NCBI RefSeq assembly: GCF_010091945.1
Contig: NZ_WVIE01000008.1
Span: 124,001 to 188,000, forward strand
Source of the DNA: Myxacorys almedinensis A
GTDB taxonomy: Bacteria; Cyanobacteriota; Cyanobacteriia; Leptolyngbyales; Leptolyngbyaceae
Reading direction: 5' to 3'
DNA: 64,000 bases
This document shows, in pieces, positions 63,153 through 64,000 of this stretch. Position 1 is the first letter of the stretch; every line of letters begins with the position of its first letter. The notes under the pieces are model-generated. The model worked only from the letters and a program-made list of their open reading frames with translations, was not told where the DNA came from and did no database searches. The position numbers were made by a program, and so were the translations under genes.

Positions 63153-64000
63153 CTACAATACTCCAGCCTGAACGCGCCAAAGATTTGCATAGATACCGTT
63201 TTGGTCTAGTAACTGCTCGTGTGTTCCTGACTCAACAAATTGCCCCTGTTCCATAACATAGATACAATCGACCTGGCGAATCGTGGAAAGCCGATGCGCG
63301 ATCGCAATGGTCGTCCGATTCTGAGTAATCCGGGAGAGCGATCGCTGAATCGCCGCTTCTGTCTCATTGTCAACTGCTGAAGTTGCTTCGTCTAAGATCA
63401 GAATTGGTGGATTTTTGATAATTGCTCTGGCGATCGCAAGTCGCTGTCGTTGACCTCCTGATAGTTTCTGCCCGCGTTCTCCAACAATTGTTTGATATCC
63501 TTCTGGCAAATGTTCAATAAACTTGTGTGCTTCTGCTACTTTTGCAGCCATAATGATGTCTTGCTCAGTTGCGTCAAATGTCCCATAAGCAATATTTTCT
63601 GCAACCGTGCCGTGAAACAAGAACACATCTTGGCTGACTAAGCCTATGGTGCGCCGCAGATCCTGTAAATTTAGGTCGCGGATATCAACATTGTCGATTG
63701 TAATCTTGCCTGAATCGACCTCGTAAAACCGCAGCAATAGCTTAACCAGGGTGCTTTTTCCTGAACCTGTTGCACCCACGATCGCCGTGGTTTTCCCGGC
63801 TGGAATGTGCAGCGATAAATTCGTTAAAACAGGACTACGGCTGGGATAAGCAAAGCTGACATATCCGAAGTTCACCTCACCTCGAACAGTTTCGGTTCCT
63901 TCGGAGTTGCGTTTAGGGCTTAGCGCAATTTTTCCTGACTGGATCTGAATCGGAGTATCTAACAAATCCATAATTCGCTTTGTCGATGCCATTGCGCGTT
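63153..64000 (-). CDS. ABC exporter, cassette 2 (5' end outside the window)
   Basis: The C-terminal 280 or so residues: [20 protein letters not shown] joins the membrane domain to an ATPase with [23 protein letters not shown] and IAIAHRLST. Closely similar to residues 320-596 of the cassette 1 exporter. The frame stays open to the window edge, so it is cut by the window, not truncated in nature. The 67-bp gap to AraC2 contains its terminator-less 3' junction. Confidence 0.9.
   Translation of the reverse strand, partial: RAMASTKRIMDLLDTPIQIQSGKIALSPKRNSEGTETVRGEVNFGYVSFAYPSRSPVLTNLSLHIPAGKTTAIVGATGSGKSTLVKLLLRFYEVDSGKITIDNVDIRDLNLQDLRRTIGLVSQDVFLFHGTVAENIAYGTFDATEQDIIMAAKVAEAHKFIEHLPEGYQTIVGERGQKLSGGQRQRLAIARAIIKNPPILILDEATSAVDNETEAAIQRSLSRITQNRTTIAIAHRLSTIRQVDCIYVMEQGQFVESGTHEQLLDQNGIYANLWRVQAGVL

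Overview
The window is chromosomal DNA from a cyanobacterium. The HIP1 palindrome GCGATCGC occurs throughout, and several genes belong to families I know almost only from cyanobacteria (DUF1815, DUF2839, DUF1517, DUF6464, AMIN-domain TonB receptors, tandem PRC-barrel/DUF2382 proteins). I cannot name the species.

Bases 1-42,400 are mostly housekeeping genes in short, mixed-strand units: pyrR, fni, surE, pheS, an epoxide-hydrolase-like enzyme, DUF1815 and DUF2839 genes, an inactive-looking DinG-like helicase, dacB, infC, an NTT-like transporter with HEAT repeats next to a cyclic-nucleotide-binding protein, mscS, alr, an HNH nuclease, a DHH phosphoesterase, sixA, a two-domain MarR protein, eda, two DUF2382 genes, ribF, moxR, cysK, ygfZ, fmt, a ferredoxin, tRNA-Ser, an APC permease, queD-queE and mnmG. 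Between them lie small non-coding elements: a candidate 6S RNA, miniature inverted-repeat elements and decayed Uma2, J-domain and integrase genes.

Bases 42,400-64,000 are an iron-siderophore region built by duplication. Each cassette has an ABC exporter, an AraC regulator, an AMIN-domain TonB receptor, a FecB-type binding protein and a cysteine-rich DUF1636 protein, all on the minus strand. Cassette 1 (42.4-50.5 kb) is complete. Cassette 2 (56.4-64.0 kb) is complete except that its exporter runs off the window. Between them (50.5-56.3 kb) are the wrecks of at least one more cassette, filled with type II toxin-antitoxin loci in every state of decay. Three plus-strand Rpn/PD-(D/E)XK-type nuclease genes with a DUF4351-like tail sit between the iron genes.

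The most unusual items are: a DUF559 nuclease-like gene bracketed by inverted copies of a palindromic repeat; a copy of the same repeat translated in frame inside a TonB receptor; a single-chain MarR pair with a 228-bp internal duplication carrying one mismatch; the candidate 6S RNA; and five copies or remnants of DUF1636.
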